Of a stretch of 35,336 nucleotides of DNA, positions 25,012 through 32,192 are shown piece after piece. Source of the stretch: Rhodospirillales bacterium (lineage in GTDB: Bacteria; Pseudomonadota; Alphaproteobacteria; Rhodospirillales; Shumkoniaceae); contig JANQJG010000129.1 of the NCBI GenBank assembly GCA_028281785.1, positions 1 through 35,336 on the forward strand, given 5' to 3'. A program made the position numbers and the translations under genes. Under the pieces are notes generated by a model. That model was not told the DNA's origin. It saw only the letters and a program-made list of their open reading frames with translations, and did no database searches. Within the stretch, counting starts at the first letter, position 1; every line of letters starts with the position of its first letter.

Positions 25012-26087
25012 CCAGGATGAGCAGCCCCGATTTGAACTTCGAGGCGACGCCGGATCTTACCGGGCCCGACCTGCCCTCGCGCGAGGCCATGCTCAAACGC
25101 CCGGCGAGCAAGGCGGCTCACGCCGAGCTTTTTGACGCGCTGCCACTGCTGAAACAAGTCGAGGTAACGCCGCCTCCCGCGCCTCCCTCGGCGCCTCCCC
25201 GTTCCGCGCGCATCGCGTTCTGGAACGCCGAGCGCTGCAAGTTCGTCGGCGCCTCGGCCGACCTGATCGCGCCGCTCAGGCCAGATGCGCTACTCTTGGC
25301 GGAGATGGACCGCGGCATGGCCCGCTCGGGCCAGATCCACACGACCCACGCCCTGGCCCAAAAGCTGGAGATGGGCGGCGTGTTCGGCGCCGAGTTCGTC
25401 GAACTTGCCCTCGGCGACGCCAAGGAACGAAGCCGCCACGCCGGCGAGCAGAACCGCGAGGGCCTCCATGGCGGGGCCATTCTGTCGCCGTATCGGCTCC
25501 GCCGCCCGGCTCTGCTGAGGCTGGACCGAGACGGAACCTGGTTCGACGGTTCGCGCAAGGGCGAGCGCCGGGTGGGCGGGCGCATCGCGATGCTGGCGAC
25601 GCTCGCGGTCGGCGATGGCGCCGTCACCCTCGCCGCGGTCCATCTGGAGAGCCATTCGGACCCGGCTCATCGCGCCCGCCAGACCGAGCTCCTGATCGAT
25701 GCGATCGAGGCCTATGCTCCCGGCCAACCCGCCGTCATCGGCGGCGACTTCAACACCAATACCCTGAAGACCTCGGAGGAGAATAGCGGCGACAACCGGT
25801 CATTCCTGCTTCGCGACGCGCCGACACGATTCCTCGATCCGGTCACCTATGAACCGCTGTTCGAACTGCTGACGGCGCGAGGCTACGATTGGCGGATCTG
25901 CAACGCCCTCGGCGTCGCAACCCAACGCGAGCGCCCGGGCGACCGCCCTCCCCCCTTGGGCAAAATCGACTGGATCTTTACGAGGGGTCTCGCCGCGCGG
26001 GACGCCCAAACCGTCGTCGCCATTGACGGAAGCGGAAGCCCCATCTCCGACCACGAGCTCATCATGGCCACGGTCGAGCTCCCCTGA
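25008..26087 (+). CDS. Endonuclease/exonuclease/phosphatase (EEP) family hydrolase, last gene of the CUT1 operon
   Basis: 359 residues. After about 65 residues of low-complexity, proline-rich N-terminus the EEP core is complete: the metal-binding Asn and Glu in AFWNAER and LLLAEMDRG, the histidine in VHLESHSDP, the GDFNTN motif, and SDHELI at the end. The family cleaves phosphate esters: DNA, inositol phosphates, sphingomyelin or other phosphodiesters. No signal peptide is seen, so it is predicted cytoplasmic. The GTG at 25008 overlaps the ATPase stop; an ATG at 25017 is the alternative. In ugp operons this position is taken by the glycerophosphodiesterase UgpQ, so hydrolysis of the imported compound is inferred. 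Substrate unproven. Confidence 0.85.
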   Translation: MTRMSSPDLNFEATPDLTGPDLPSREAMLKRPASKAAHAELFDALPLLKQVEVTPPPAPPSAPPRSARIAFWNAERCKFVGASADLIAPLRPDALLLAEMDRGMARSGQIHTTHALAQKLEMGGVFGAEFVELALGDAKERSRHAGEQNREGLHGGAILSPYRLRRPALLRLDRDGTWFDGSRKGERRVGGRIAMLATLAVGDGAVTLAAVHLESHSDPAHRARQTELLIDAIEAYAPGQPAVIGGDFNTNTLKTSEENSGDNRSFLLRDAPTRFLDPVTYEPLFELLTARGYDWRICNALGVATQRERPGDRPPPLGKIDWIFTRGLAARDAQTVVAIDGSGSPISDHELIMATVELP

Positions 26088-26260
26088 CCGCCCGTCCTCT
26101 CAAGTTTTTTCCATTTTTGGTAGCATCGCGGCCGAAGGCTGACGACCGCGCAGCGCTGATTCATCCAGCGGGAGCGAAGCGTCGTATCGGCGCCTGCCAG
26201 ACCGACCTAAGCTGTCGTTGTGCCCGACCGCGGGTATGGGCAATGGGCACGTTAAGACAA

Positions 26261-26309
26261 TGTCAACCTTATCCACATACCAATTGTGGAGAACGGGTTG
26301 ATAAACCCG
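26261..26309. promoter_or_regulatory. DnaA-box pair and palindrome upstream of the 67-aa gene
   Basis: TTATCCACA (26269-26277) is a perfect DnaA box; facing it, TGTGGAGAA (26285-26293) is a box with one mismatch on the other strand. Next comes the palindrome CGGGTT-GATA-AACCCG (26294-26309). TGTCAA (26261-26266) precedes the first box, as at 20321. The elements end 49 bases before the ATG. DnaA binding would be regulatory here; no origin features accompany it. Confidence 0.45.
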
Positions 26310-26358
26310 AGATGAAGCCCCAGCCGGCTCGGATCGACCAGAGGAAGGTGCCACCGCC

Positions 26359-26562
26359 ATGATCGCCAATCTCGATGCTTACCGGGCCGCCAAATTCCTC
26401 GTCTATCGCTTTGGCACGACCGCGTCTGTTCAGGCCGCCAGAAATGCCGAGGAAATGTGGCAGACCGGCGATGTCGAGGGCTGGGCCGCCTGGGTTCTGA
26501 TCGAGCAGGCCGCCGACGATCTGCTGCTGGTGCGCCCCGCGACCGGCGAGTTCCTGCACTAA
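26359..26562 (+). CDS. Small conserved-looking protein of unknown function, 67 aa
   Basis: 67 residues, acidic and soluble: MIANLDAYRAAKFLVYRFGTTASVQAARNAEEMWQTGD then a tryptophan-rich AAWVLIEQAADDLLLVRP. No membrane segment or motif I recognise. The ribosome site GGAAGG is well placed. The start is close behind the DnaA-box/palindrome region, and the gene converges on the lipoprotein gene 22 bases downstream. Amphipathic helices suggest a small regulator or subunit; function not known. Confidence 0.65.
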   Translation: MIANLDAYRAAKFLVYRFGTTASVQAARNAEEMWQTGDVEGWAAWVLIEQAADDLLLVRPATGEFLH

Positions 26563-26583
26563 CACGCGCTCGACACAGACACA

Positions 26584-26904
26584 TCAGATGCCCTGACCTG
26601 AGGCGAACCCCCGGAAGCCTTCCCAGCTTTCGCCCGCGACCATGACGCAGCTTACGCCTTTTGGGTTGGTGAGCAGGATGGTGAAGGATCCCGCTGGGGA
26701 AGCGAAGATCTCGACGACCGTCCCTTCCGTCGACAGCCCTATCGCCACGGGTGTCTCCGAATAACCTTGCTTGAGGCGTTCGACGACGTCCTGCCTGCTC
26801 GCACAGGCGGAAGAATACCGGGAGTCCCCTGCCCCCGCACAGCCGGCGAGGAGGACAATCAGTCCCAAAACCGCGCAACGAACCAAAGGGCTCTCCGTTA
26901 CCAT
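26584..26904 (-). CDS. Small lipoprotein, 106 aa, unknown function
   Basis: 106 residues. The N-terminus has a lipoprotein signal: hydrophobic CAVLGLIVLLAGC with lipobox L-A-G-C and the lipidated cysteine at residue 21, so it is anchored in a membrane facing the periplasm. The mature part (ASRQDVVERLKQGYSETPVAIGLSTEGTVVEIFASP) has a helix followed by strands and is not recognised. A start at 26934 would lengthen the n-region by ten residues; 26904 gives a normal signal length, although no strong ribosome site precedes either. Confidence 0.6.
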   Translation of the reverse strand: MVTESPLVRCAVLGLIVLLAGCAGAGDSRYSSACASRQDVVERLKQGYSETPVAIGLSTEGTVVEIFASPAGSFTILLTNPKGVSCVMVAGESWEGFRGFASGQGI

Positions 26905-26989
26905 CGGCCTGTGGCCGGACCACCCCTCAAACATCTCATATGGGCATTTGGTGCGGCTAGGACATGTGCACCCGCGCCGATTTCAACGA

Positions 26990-27265
26990 TTACCGGGGCT
27001 TTTCGTTCATTAGTCTGATGAAATGCTCGGCGTACTGGAGGTTTCTCTCGGCTTCCACGACATCCCCGGCCAAGGCGGCAGTCTTCGCCAGTTCTCTATA
27101 TTGCTCGAACTTCTTCCGAGGATCGAGGGACTCCTTTGCCCCGGCACCGTTCGGTCGCGATTTCGACGGCCGCGTATCTTTGCTAACTGAAGCGGCCCCG
27201 GCGTTACCTGCCTGAAAGGCCGATCCTCGCCGTCGCTTCCTCGCCTTGGCTGACGCTTTCAACAT
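26990..27265 (-). CDS. Mini DUF4167-like protein, 91 aa
   Basis: 91 residues. The first half is very basic and low-complexity (AKARKRRRGS, SKSRPNGAG); the second half (about 48-88) reads DPRKKFEQYRELAKTAALAGDVVEAERNLQYAEHFIRLMNEK, which matches the DUF4167 pattern of alphaproteobacteria (helical hairpin ending AEHYFRVM). DUF4167 proteins are commonly larger; this one keeps a short basic tail and the conserved block. The basic part suggests nucleic-acid or ribosome contact. Ribosome site AAGGAG at good spacing before ATG 27265. Function of the family is unknown. Confidence 0.75.
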   Translation of the reverse strand: MLKASAKARKRRRGSAFQAGNAGAASVSKDTRPSKSRPNGAGAKESLDPRKKFEQYRELAKTAALAGDVVEAERNLQYAEHFIRLMNEKPR

Positions 27266-27367
27266 TCTCGTCTCCTTGAGCTCCCGCGTATGGACCGGAG
27301 TCCCTGGCTGTCACGACCGAGGTGTTAGAGCAATGTCGGACAAAAACCGTCGCCCTTTGGCAGCCTG

Positions 27368-27568
27368 TCAACCCGTCCGCCAGGCCGAGGTCGACTTGCA
27401 GTGACGGCAAACGCGCTCGCCCGCCCATTCGCTGGTGAAGGATTCGCCGCACATCAGGCATTGTCTTACCTTGCGCTCGAACTTGCGCGGGTCGTCGAAA
27501 AAGGGGTCCGGATCGGTATCGGGTTTGGCGTCCGGCTGGGGCTCTGACATTCTGCTAACGGTTCCCAT
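27368..27568 (-). CDS. Small zinc-ribbon protein, 66 aa
   Basis: 66 residues. An acidic, proline-rich N-terminus is followed by C37-x2-C40 and C54-x2-C57 (CLMCGESF... VCRHCK), a treble-clef or zinc-ribbon knuckle pair of the kind used for nucleic-acid or protein contacts. The start at 27568 has GGAAGAG at good spacing; an internal ATG at 27550 has none. It lies 102 bases upstream of the mini DUF4167 gene on the same strand. Function not known. Confidence 0.7.
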   Translation of the reverse strand: MGTVSRMSEPQPDAKPDTDPDPFFDDPRKFERKVRQCLMCGESFTSEWAGERVCRHCKSTSAWRTG

Positions 27569-27702
27569 GGGTCTCTTCCGGGATCGGGCTATACCCTTCC
27601 CGCCTGCTGAGCGGTTGCCCGCAACGTTTGTCGTGTTTGCTACTCCGAGGCGGGCTTGTCGGATGCGTGAAAAGGCTGATCTGCGAGCGAAGGAAGCGAA
27701 AC

Positions 27703-27740
27703 CGGAAAACCGGGGCCGCTCTTTTTTCGAAACGGCCCCG
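27703..27740 (-). terminator. Intrinsic terminator of the first cold-shock gene
   Basis: In the minus-strand transcript CGGGGCCG (plus 27733-27740) pairs with CGGCCCCG (plus 27711-27718) around a 14-base loop, followed by GTTTTCC. The element starts 15 bases after the cold-shock stop at 27756. Confidence 0.7.
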
Positions 27741-27755
27741 CTCCCGGCGCGTCGG

Positions 27756-27962
27756 CTACTCGGCCGCGCGGAGGTTCACGGCCCGGAGGCCGCGCTGGTC
27801 GGGCTGAACGTCAAACGCGACCTTCTGGCCCTCGTGTAGATGGCCGAGACCGGACTGCTCGACGGCCGAAATGTGGACGAACACGTCCTTCGAGCCGTCA
27901 TCCGGGCCGAGGAAACCAAAGCCCTTGGCTTCGTTGAAGAAAACTACGGTACCTGTGGTCAT
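27756..27962 (-). CDS. Cold-shock-domain protein (CspA family), copy 1
   Basis: 68 residues. RNP1-like KGFGFL and RNP2-like VFVHI flank the loop of the five-strand OB fold; the start MTTGTVVFFNEAKGFGF has F in place of the usual W (VVFF rather than VKWF). It binds single-stranded RNA or DNA and acts as an RNA chaperone. ATG 27962 is fixed by family alignment; 13 further codons upstream are open but not part of the family. The gene has a GC-rich leader hairpin and its own terminator. Copy 2 lies 3.4 kb away on the same strand. Confidence 0.93.
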   Translation of the reverse strand: MTTGTVVFFNEAKGFGFLGPDDGSKDVFVHISAVEQSGLGHLHEGQKVAFDVQPDQRGLRAVNLRAAE

Positions 27963-27989
27963 GTATGCAGTGCTTTCAAAGGTTGATTG

Positions 27990-28014
27990 CCGCCGGAACA
28001 ATTCGCCCCGGCGG
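27990..28014 (-). promoter_or_regulatory. Leader hairpin upstream of cold-shock gene 1
   Basis: CCGCCGG (27990-27996) and CCGGCGG (28008-28014) pair around an 11-base loop, ending 27 bases before the ATG. In the mRNA it would sit just upstream of the ribosome-binding region. A cis-acting RNA element is possible. The stretch 28015-28218 beyond it, up to the TRAP gene stop, shows no gene. Confidence 0.45.
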
Positions 28015-28218
28015 AGTGATGCCCTTCTTCGTGTTTAGGAGTTCTGAATCCGGGCGGCGCTCACAAAGCGGACGCCACCCCACCTTTCAACGGCTTCACG
28101 AGACGATAAATAGGTGCGAAATGAGCCAATGGCAAGCACCCACAGGCAAAAGGCCGCTTGCGCAGAGGTTCGGGCCAACCTGTACCCCCGTTGGGGCCAC
28201 GCCAGGGCGTCATACATC

Positions 28219-30015
28219 CTATCCTCCCGTCAAAGGAGGATTTAGGCCGTAGGCGAAGATCAGGGCGGCGCCCGCGACGAAATAGACGGGGGGCTGCCAG
28301 GCGCGGGGGCTGCCGCCGCTGACGGCACCGCTCATCAGCCACACCCCGGCTCCGATCTTGGCCATTGCCAGCAGGGCCAGGGCGAGGCTCTGTTCGGGGT
28401 GGATCACGGCCGGATTGGCGACAAATGCCAGGGGCACGAGATAGAGCCCCAGCCCCAGCCGCATGGCCCGGTTGGCGACCGGAATCCACGGCGTCTCCGC
28501 CATGCCGGAAGCGATGAAGACGGTGCCGCAGACCGGCGGCGTAATCGTCGAGAGCAGGGCGTACCAGAACACGAAAAGATGAGCGTGCAGCGCCGGCAGA
28601 CCGAGGGTCTGGAGCGCCGGGCCCGCCACCGAGACGCAGATGGCGTAGGCCGCCGTCGTCGGCACCTCCATGCCGAGGATCAAACAAGCCAGCGCCGTCA
28701 GCAGGAGAGCAATCCACAGATTGCCGCCGGAGAGCCCGACGATCACGGAAGTCACCTTGACCCCGAGCCCGGTCATGTGGAGGACACCGATGATGAGCCC
28801 GGCGCAGATGATGATCGAGGCCACGGTGGCGATCTGCCGCGCGGCCGAGGTAACGGCCCGATCGAGCCCCCGGGCCCAGCGCCGGAGCGAGCCGCGCCCC
28901 TCGCGGTCGATGCCGAGAAGCAGGAAGGAGATCCCGGTGGCGATGGCGGCCGCGTATTGCGGGGTGTAGCCGCTGAAAAAAAGCATGCCGAGGAGAACGC
29001 CGAAGGGGGCAAGGAAAAAAGGCGCGGTCCGCATGACGGTCGACCAGGTCGGCAGCTCGTCGGCATGCATCCCGCGCAGGCCGTTGCGGCGCGCGAAATG
29101 ATCAACCCCGGCCCAGGTCGCCCAGAAGAACAGGAGCGCCGGCAGGAGCGCCGCCGCCATGACGTCGACATAGCGGATGCGCAGGAGCTCCATCATCAGG
29201 AAGGCGCCGGCGCCCATCAAAGGTGGCATGATCTGGCCCCCGGTCGAGGCCACGGCCTCGACGGCGCCGGCGAAGGCCGGCGGGTAGCCGAGCCGTTTCA
29301 TGGTCGGCAGGGTGACGGCCCCGGTGGAGGCGACATTGGCCGAGGCCGAGCCCGAGATCGAGCCGAACAGGGCCGAGGAGAGGACCGCCACCTTGGCCGG
29401 GCCGGCGCGCAGACGTCCCGCCAAGCGCGTGGCCGTGAGCATGAAGCCCGCGCCACCCTCCCCGGCGCCGACAAAGGCGCCGAGAATGACGAAAACGGCG
29501 ACGATGTTGACGGAGATTCCCGTGAGCTGGCCCCAGATCCCGCCCTCGGCGATCACCAGGGTGCCGAGGAAGCTGCCCAGCGGCATGCCGGGATGGCCGA
29601 ACTCGCCGGGAATATGGACACCAAAGAGGCCGTAGGCCAGGGCGATCAGGGCGACAGCCGGCAGGGCCGCCTTGATTTGCCGCCGCGCCATCTCCAGCAC
29701 CACCAGGATGAGGGCGACGGCAAGTCCGAACTGGAACGGACCCTCGAGCGATCCGTACTGCTCGACAAGCGCGTCACGGTTAACGGCGATCCACAGGCTG
29801 CCGGCGATGCCGACCACGCACAAAACGTAGCCGGTGATCCGGGCGAGGGGCGTGCCCCGCGCGCCGATCACGAACACCCAGGGCAGAGCCAGGGCCAAGT
29901 GCAGCGGCCGCGTGATCAGGTTCGGCAGCAGCCCCGAAAAGATAAGGTAGAGATGATAGACGACCGAGGTCGCGGCCAAGACGAAGACCGCCCCCGACAC
30001 CATTGCGCGGCCCAT
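28219..30015 (-). CDS. TRAP transporter fused permease (DctQM-type, 4TM/12TM fusion)
   Basis: 598 residues, almost entirely membrane segments. The N-terminal quarter (about 1-115, four helices) corresponds to the small DctQ subunit and the rest to the large DctM subunit, with SISGSASANVASTGAVTLPTMKRLGYPPAFAGAVEAVASTGGQIMPP, the hallmark of TAXI-associated TRAP permeases, and the repeat block GMEVPTTAAYAICVSVAGPAL with TPPVCGTVF near the end. It uses a sodium or proton gradient. At 598 residues it is shorter than many fusions. The gene follows the TAXI binding protein by 36 bases and is translated with it. Start 30015 has only a weak GAAGA site; 30003 is an alternative. Confidence 0.93.
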   Translation of the reverse strand: MGRAMVSGAVFVLAATSVVYHLYLIFSGLLPNLITRPLHLALALPWVFVIGARGTPLARITGYVLCVVGIAGSLWIAVNRDALVEQYGSLEGPFQFGLAVALILVVLEMARRQIKAALPAVALIALAYGLFGVHIPGEFGHPGMPLGSFLGTLVIAEGGIWGQLTGISVNIVAVFVILGAFVGAGEGGAGFMLTATRLAGRLRAGPAKVAVLSSALFGSISGSASANVASTGAVTLPTMKRLGYPPAFAGAVEAVASTGGQIMPPLMGAGAFLMMELLRIRYVDVMAAALLPALLFFWATWAGVDHFARRNGLRGMHADELPTWSTVMRTAPFFLAPFGVLLGMLFFSGYTPQYAAAIATGISFLLLGIDREGRGSLRRWARGLDRAVTSAARQIATVASIIICAGLIIGVLHMTGLGVKVTSVIVGLSGGNLWIALLLTALACLILGMEVPTTAAYAICVSVAGPALQTLGLPALHAHLFVFWYALLSTITPPVCGTVFIASGMAETPWIPVANRAMRLGLGLYLVPLAFVANPAVIHPEQSLALALLAMAKIGAGVWLMSGAVSGGSPRAWQPPVYFVAGAALIFAYGLNPPLTGG

Positions 30016-30051
30016 GGGCAGTCTTCGCCTGGCGATACGATTTCAGCGCCG

Positions 30052-31002
30052 CTATTTCAGCGCCGCGGGAACGTCGACCCCGGCCTCGGCGTAGTACTTA
30101 AGCGCGCCCGGATGGAGCTTGCCGGCCATCTCGGCGAGCATCGCCGGCTTGACGCCGCCCCACCACGGATTGACCCCGGCCATCTTCTCGAGCCCCGTCC
30201 AGAAGGTCTTGGTCAGGGCATAGGCCGTGGCCTCGTCCATCGCGGCGGTGGTGTAGGCGCCGACGGGAAGGGTGATGGTGGTCACGTCCTCGTCCACGCC
30301 CTTATAAGTGCCGCCCGGAATCACGAGCTTGGTGCCGGCCGCCTTCTCCAACTGTTCGGGATTCAGGCTGAGCAGCCGGATGTCCGTGCCGGCAGCCGCT
30401 TCCTGCACGTTCGGAGCAGGCCAGGAACCAGCAGTCGCGAAGCCGTCGACCTGCCGATTCTTGAGGGCGGGCACCGCGTTGTTGAGCTCGACATCGACGA
30501 AGTTGACCTTGTCTTCGAGGCCGAGCGCCTTGAACACGGCCTCGGTCTTGCGGGCGCCGAAGCTGCCCTTGCCGATGATCATGTCCTTGCCCGCCAGGTC
30601 CAGTAAGTCGGAGACCCCGGCGTCCGCCCGCACGACCCAGTGCATGGTCAGCGAGGGAATGGGGAACAGCGCCCGGATGTTGGCGTAGGCGTCATTCGCC
30701 TTGAACGGCTTCTCCCCATTCATGGCCCGGCCGATGAGGCTGGGCGGCGTGGTGAAGACGTAGTTGCTGGACCGCCTAGCCGCCTCCTGCACGTTTTGCA
30801 CGGAACCCTGGCTTTCCTCGACGGTAACGATCATGTCGCCACCGGAGCCGGCCTTCATGGCCTCGGCGATCTGAACCGCCATCTGATAATAGGATGAGGT
30901 CGTCTTGGCGGATTTGTAGGTGATGCGGGTCTCGGCCCCGGCCGTTGTTGCCACGGCCGATGCCATGGCCGCGGCGGCGGCCAGCGTGATCAGTTTTTTC
31001 AT
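30052..31002 (-). CDS. TAXI-family TRAP solute-binding protein
   Basis: 316 residues. Sec signal peptide (KKLITLAAAAAMASAVATTAGA) with cleavage after residue 23. Mature protein begins TRITYKSAKTTSSYYQMAVQIAEAMKAG and carries the TAXI-family GSVQNVQEAARRSSNYVFTTPPSLIGRAM and VPALKNRQVDGFATAGSWPAPNVQEAA blocks. It delivers an organic anion to the fused TRAP permease downstream. ATG 31002 follows GAAGGA. Ligands of TAXI proteins vary (glutamate, 2-oxoglutarate, taurine, others), and none can be assigned here. Confidence 0.92.
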   Translation of the reverse strand: MKKLITLAAAAAMASAVATTAGAETRITYKSAKTTSSYYQMAVQIAEAMKAGSGGDMIVTVEESQGSVQNVQEAARRSSNYVFTTPPSLIGRAMNGEKPFKANDAYANIRALFPIPSLTMHWVVRADAGVSDLLDLAGKDMIIGKGSFGARKTEAVFKALGLEDKVNFVDVELNNAVPALKNRQVDGFATAGSWPAPNVQEAAAGTDIRLLSLNPEQLEKAAGTKLVIPGGTYKGVDEDVTTITLPVGAYTTAAMDEATAYALTKTFWTGLEKMAGVNPWWGGVKPAMLAEMAGKLHPGALKYYAEAGVDVPAALK

Positions 31003-31117
31003 GATTCCTTCGCTCCCGTTGATTTCGACCGGACGTTCTTGCGCGGCCCGGCCTTCCTCCGTGGGCTGCGGACGTTAGCACACCGGACCCCGCGGCGAAA
31101 AGCGTGGCAGTGGCTTT

Positions 31118-31158
31118 GAAACAAAACGAGGCTTACGGAGTATTCCGCAAGCCTCGTT
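31118..31158 (-). terminator. Intrinsic terminator of the second cold-shock gene
   Basis: In the minus-strand transcript AACGAGGCTT (plus 31149-31158) pairs perfectly with AAGCCTCGTT (plus 31125-31134), with a further four pairs inside, and is followed by TTGTTTC. It lies 22 bases after the stop at 31181 and before the TAXI gene's start region, so it separates the two transcripts. Confidence 0.8.
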
Positions 31159-31180
31159 CGCTCGAAAACGGAACGTCAGC

Positions 31181-31390
31181 TCAATCGACGAGAACCAAGT
31201 TCTCCGCCGATTGCTTGCCGTTGCGCCCGGTCTGAAGTTCGAATTGAACCCGCTGACCCTCGCGAAGTTCGCGGAGGCCCGCGCGTTCGACCGCGGAAAT
31301 ATGGACGAAGGCGTCTTTCGAGCCATCTTCCGGTTCAATGAATCCATAACCTTTGGTCGGGTTGAACCACTTCACGGTTCCAGTCGCCAT
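31181..31390 (-). CDS. Cold-shock-domain protein (CspA family), copy 2
   Basis: 69 residues, closer to the family norm than copy 1: [22 protein letters not shown] with RNP1-like KGYGFI and RNP2-like AFVHI. Acts as RNA chaperone. ATG 31390 has AAAGGAAG upstream. Like copy 1 it has a GC-rich hairpin close upstream of the start and an intrinsic terminator. It sits between the TRAP genes and the DsrE-like gene. Confidence 0.95.
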   Translation of the reverse strand: MATGTVKWFNPTKGYGFIEPEDGSKDAFVHISAVERAGLRELREGQRVQFELQTGRNGKQSAENLVLVD

Positions 31391-31799
31391 GTGCGCTTCC
31401 TTTATGCAGATCTCTAGCCGCCACACGAAACCGTGGCGGCGCCGTCACAGTTTCAACGATGTCCGGGAGTCGAGTGGCCAGCTCAGGGTAACACCGCGGC
31501 AAACGCCGGATCTTCGCAAACTGATGGCAGAAGTATGGCGCCAATCGCGCAAAACACAAGATTTGATTGCAGCGACGCTTGAATGTTCCGTCGGCGGAAC
31601 CCAACGGCTGGCGGCCGCGGCGCTGCCGGGCTTGCCCCATGTCCGAAATTGATCCGGTCTTGTCCCCGCCGAATACGGTGCTGCGGATGGCCGGCTGTTC
31701 TTTACCGCCGAAGCGGGCACGCCTGGCTTGCGGCCGGCCGGTCATTGGCAATAAATCACTTCATCAATCGGGCGCGATGACATCGCGGAGGATTCGCCA
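31391..31799. promoter_or_regulatory. 409-bp region between cold-shock gene 2 (-) and DsrE-like gene (+)
   Basis: No convincing gene; the open frames here have no family features. Near the cold-shock start GCCGCCAC (31417-31424) and GTGGCGGC (31433-31440) form a hairpin. Near the DsrE-like gene CGCGATG-A-CATCGCG (31773-31787) is a perfect palindrome whose right side runs into the ribosome site GGAGGA. The stretch between (about 31441-31770) shows nothing recognised. Confidence 0.45.
31417..31440 (-). promoter_or_regulatory. Leader hairpin upstream of cold-shock gene 2
   Basis: Eight perfect GC-rich pairs (GCCGCCAC/GTGGCGGC) around an eight-base loop, ending 26 bases before the ATG. Stem type and distance to the start are similar to those at cold-shock gene 1. 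Candidate cis-regulatory RNA element. Confidence 0.5.
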
Positions 31800-32156
31800 A
31801 TGAATGAAGCGTCGCCGAAGACCGACAACATGTTCGTGATCTGGAGTTCGGCCGACCCGGAGGTCGCCAGCAAACTGGTGTTCATGTACACGCGCAACTC
31901 GATGCTCCGCGGTTGGTGGAGCCGAGTGCGCCTGATCATCTGGGGCCCATCGGCCAAGCTGCTGGCCGAGAACGAGGATCTGCAGGATGAGATCATCGGC
32001 GTTGCCAAGGATGGCGTTGAAATTCTCGCGTACAAACGCTGCGCCGATGATTTCGGTGTGACCGAAAAGCTCGAATCGCTGGGTATCGAGGTGATCTATA
32101 TGGGCGCGCCGACAACCGAGATGTTGAAAGCCGGGTGGCGGCAGATGACTTTTTGA
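31800..32156 (+). CDS. DsrE-family protein
   Basis: 118 residues. FVIWSSADPEVASKLVFMYTRNSMLRGWW, VRLIIWGPSAKLLAENEDLQDEI and KRCADDFGVTEKLESLGIEVIYMG are DsrE-type blocks, with the conserved cysteine in the KRCADDFG turn. Predicted small cytoplasmic oligomer. DsrE/TusD relatives carry persulfide on that cysteine; single-gene DsrE-like proteins of this type outside sulfur-oxidation loci have no firmly known role. GGAGGA precedes ATG 31800. A palindrome overlaps its leader. The gene is convergent with the TPR lipoprotein. Confidence 0.85.
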   Translation: MNEASPKTDNMFVIWSSADPEVASKLVFMYTRNSMLRGWWSRVRLIIWGPSAKLLAENEDLQDEIIGVAKDGVEILAYKRCADDFGVTEKLESLGIEVIYMGAPTTEMLKAGWRQMTF

Positions 32157-32192
32157 TCGCCAGGAGATACGTCTACGATCCCCATCTTTCCG

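Noticed and set aside
20327-26293. Perfect DnaA boxes as a replication origin
   Set aside because: Only isolated boxes are present; there is no box cluster, AT-rich unwinding region or origin-type gene neighbourhood.
28221-28241. Stem ATCCTCC/GGAGGAT at the TRAP gene end as its terminator
   Set aside because: On the TRAP strand it overlaps the stop and is not followed by a T-run.
28399-30606. Plus-strand frame of 735 codons across the TRAP genes
   Set aside because: Antisense to clear TRAP permease and TAXI genes; repetitive charged translation.
31800-32156. DsrE-like gene plus DsrL-like gene as a sulfur-oxidation locus
   Set aside because: They are 30 kb apart with no dsrAB, sox, apr or rhodanese genes between them; DsrE-like proteins occur widely outside sulfur loci.
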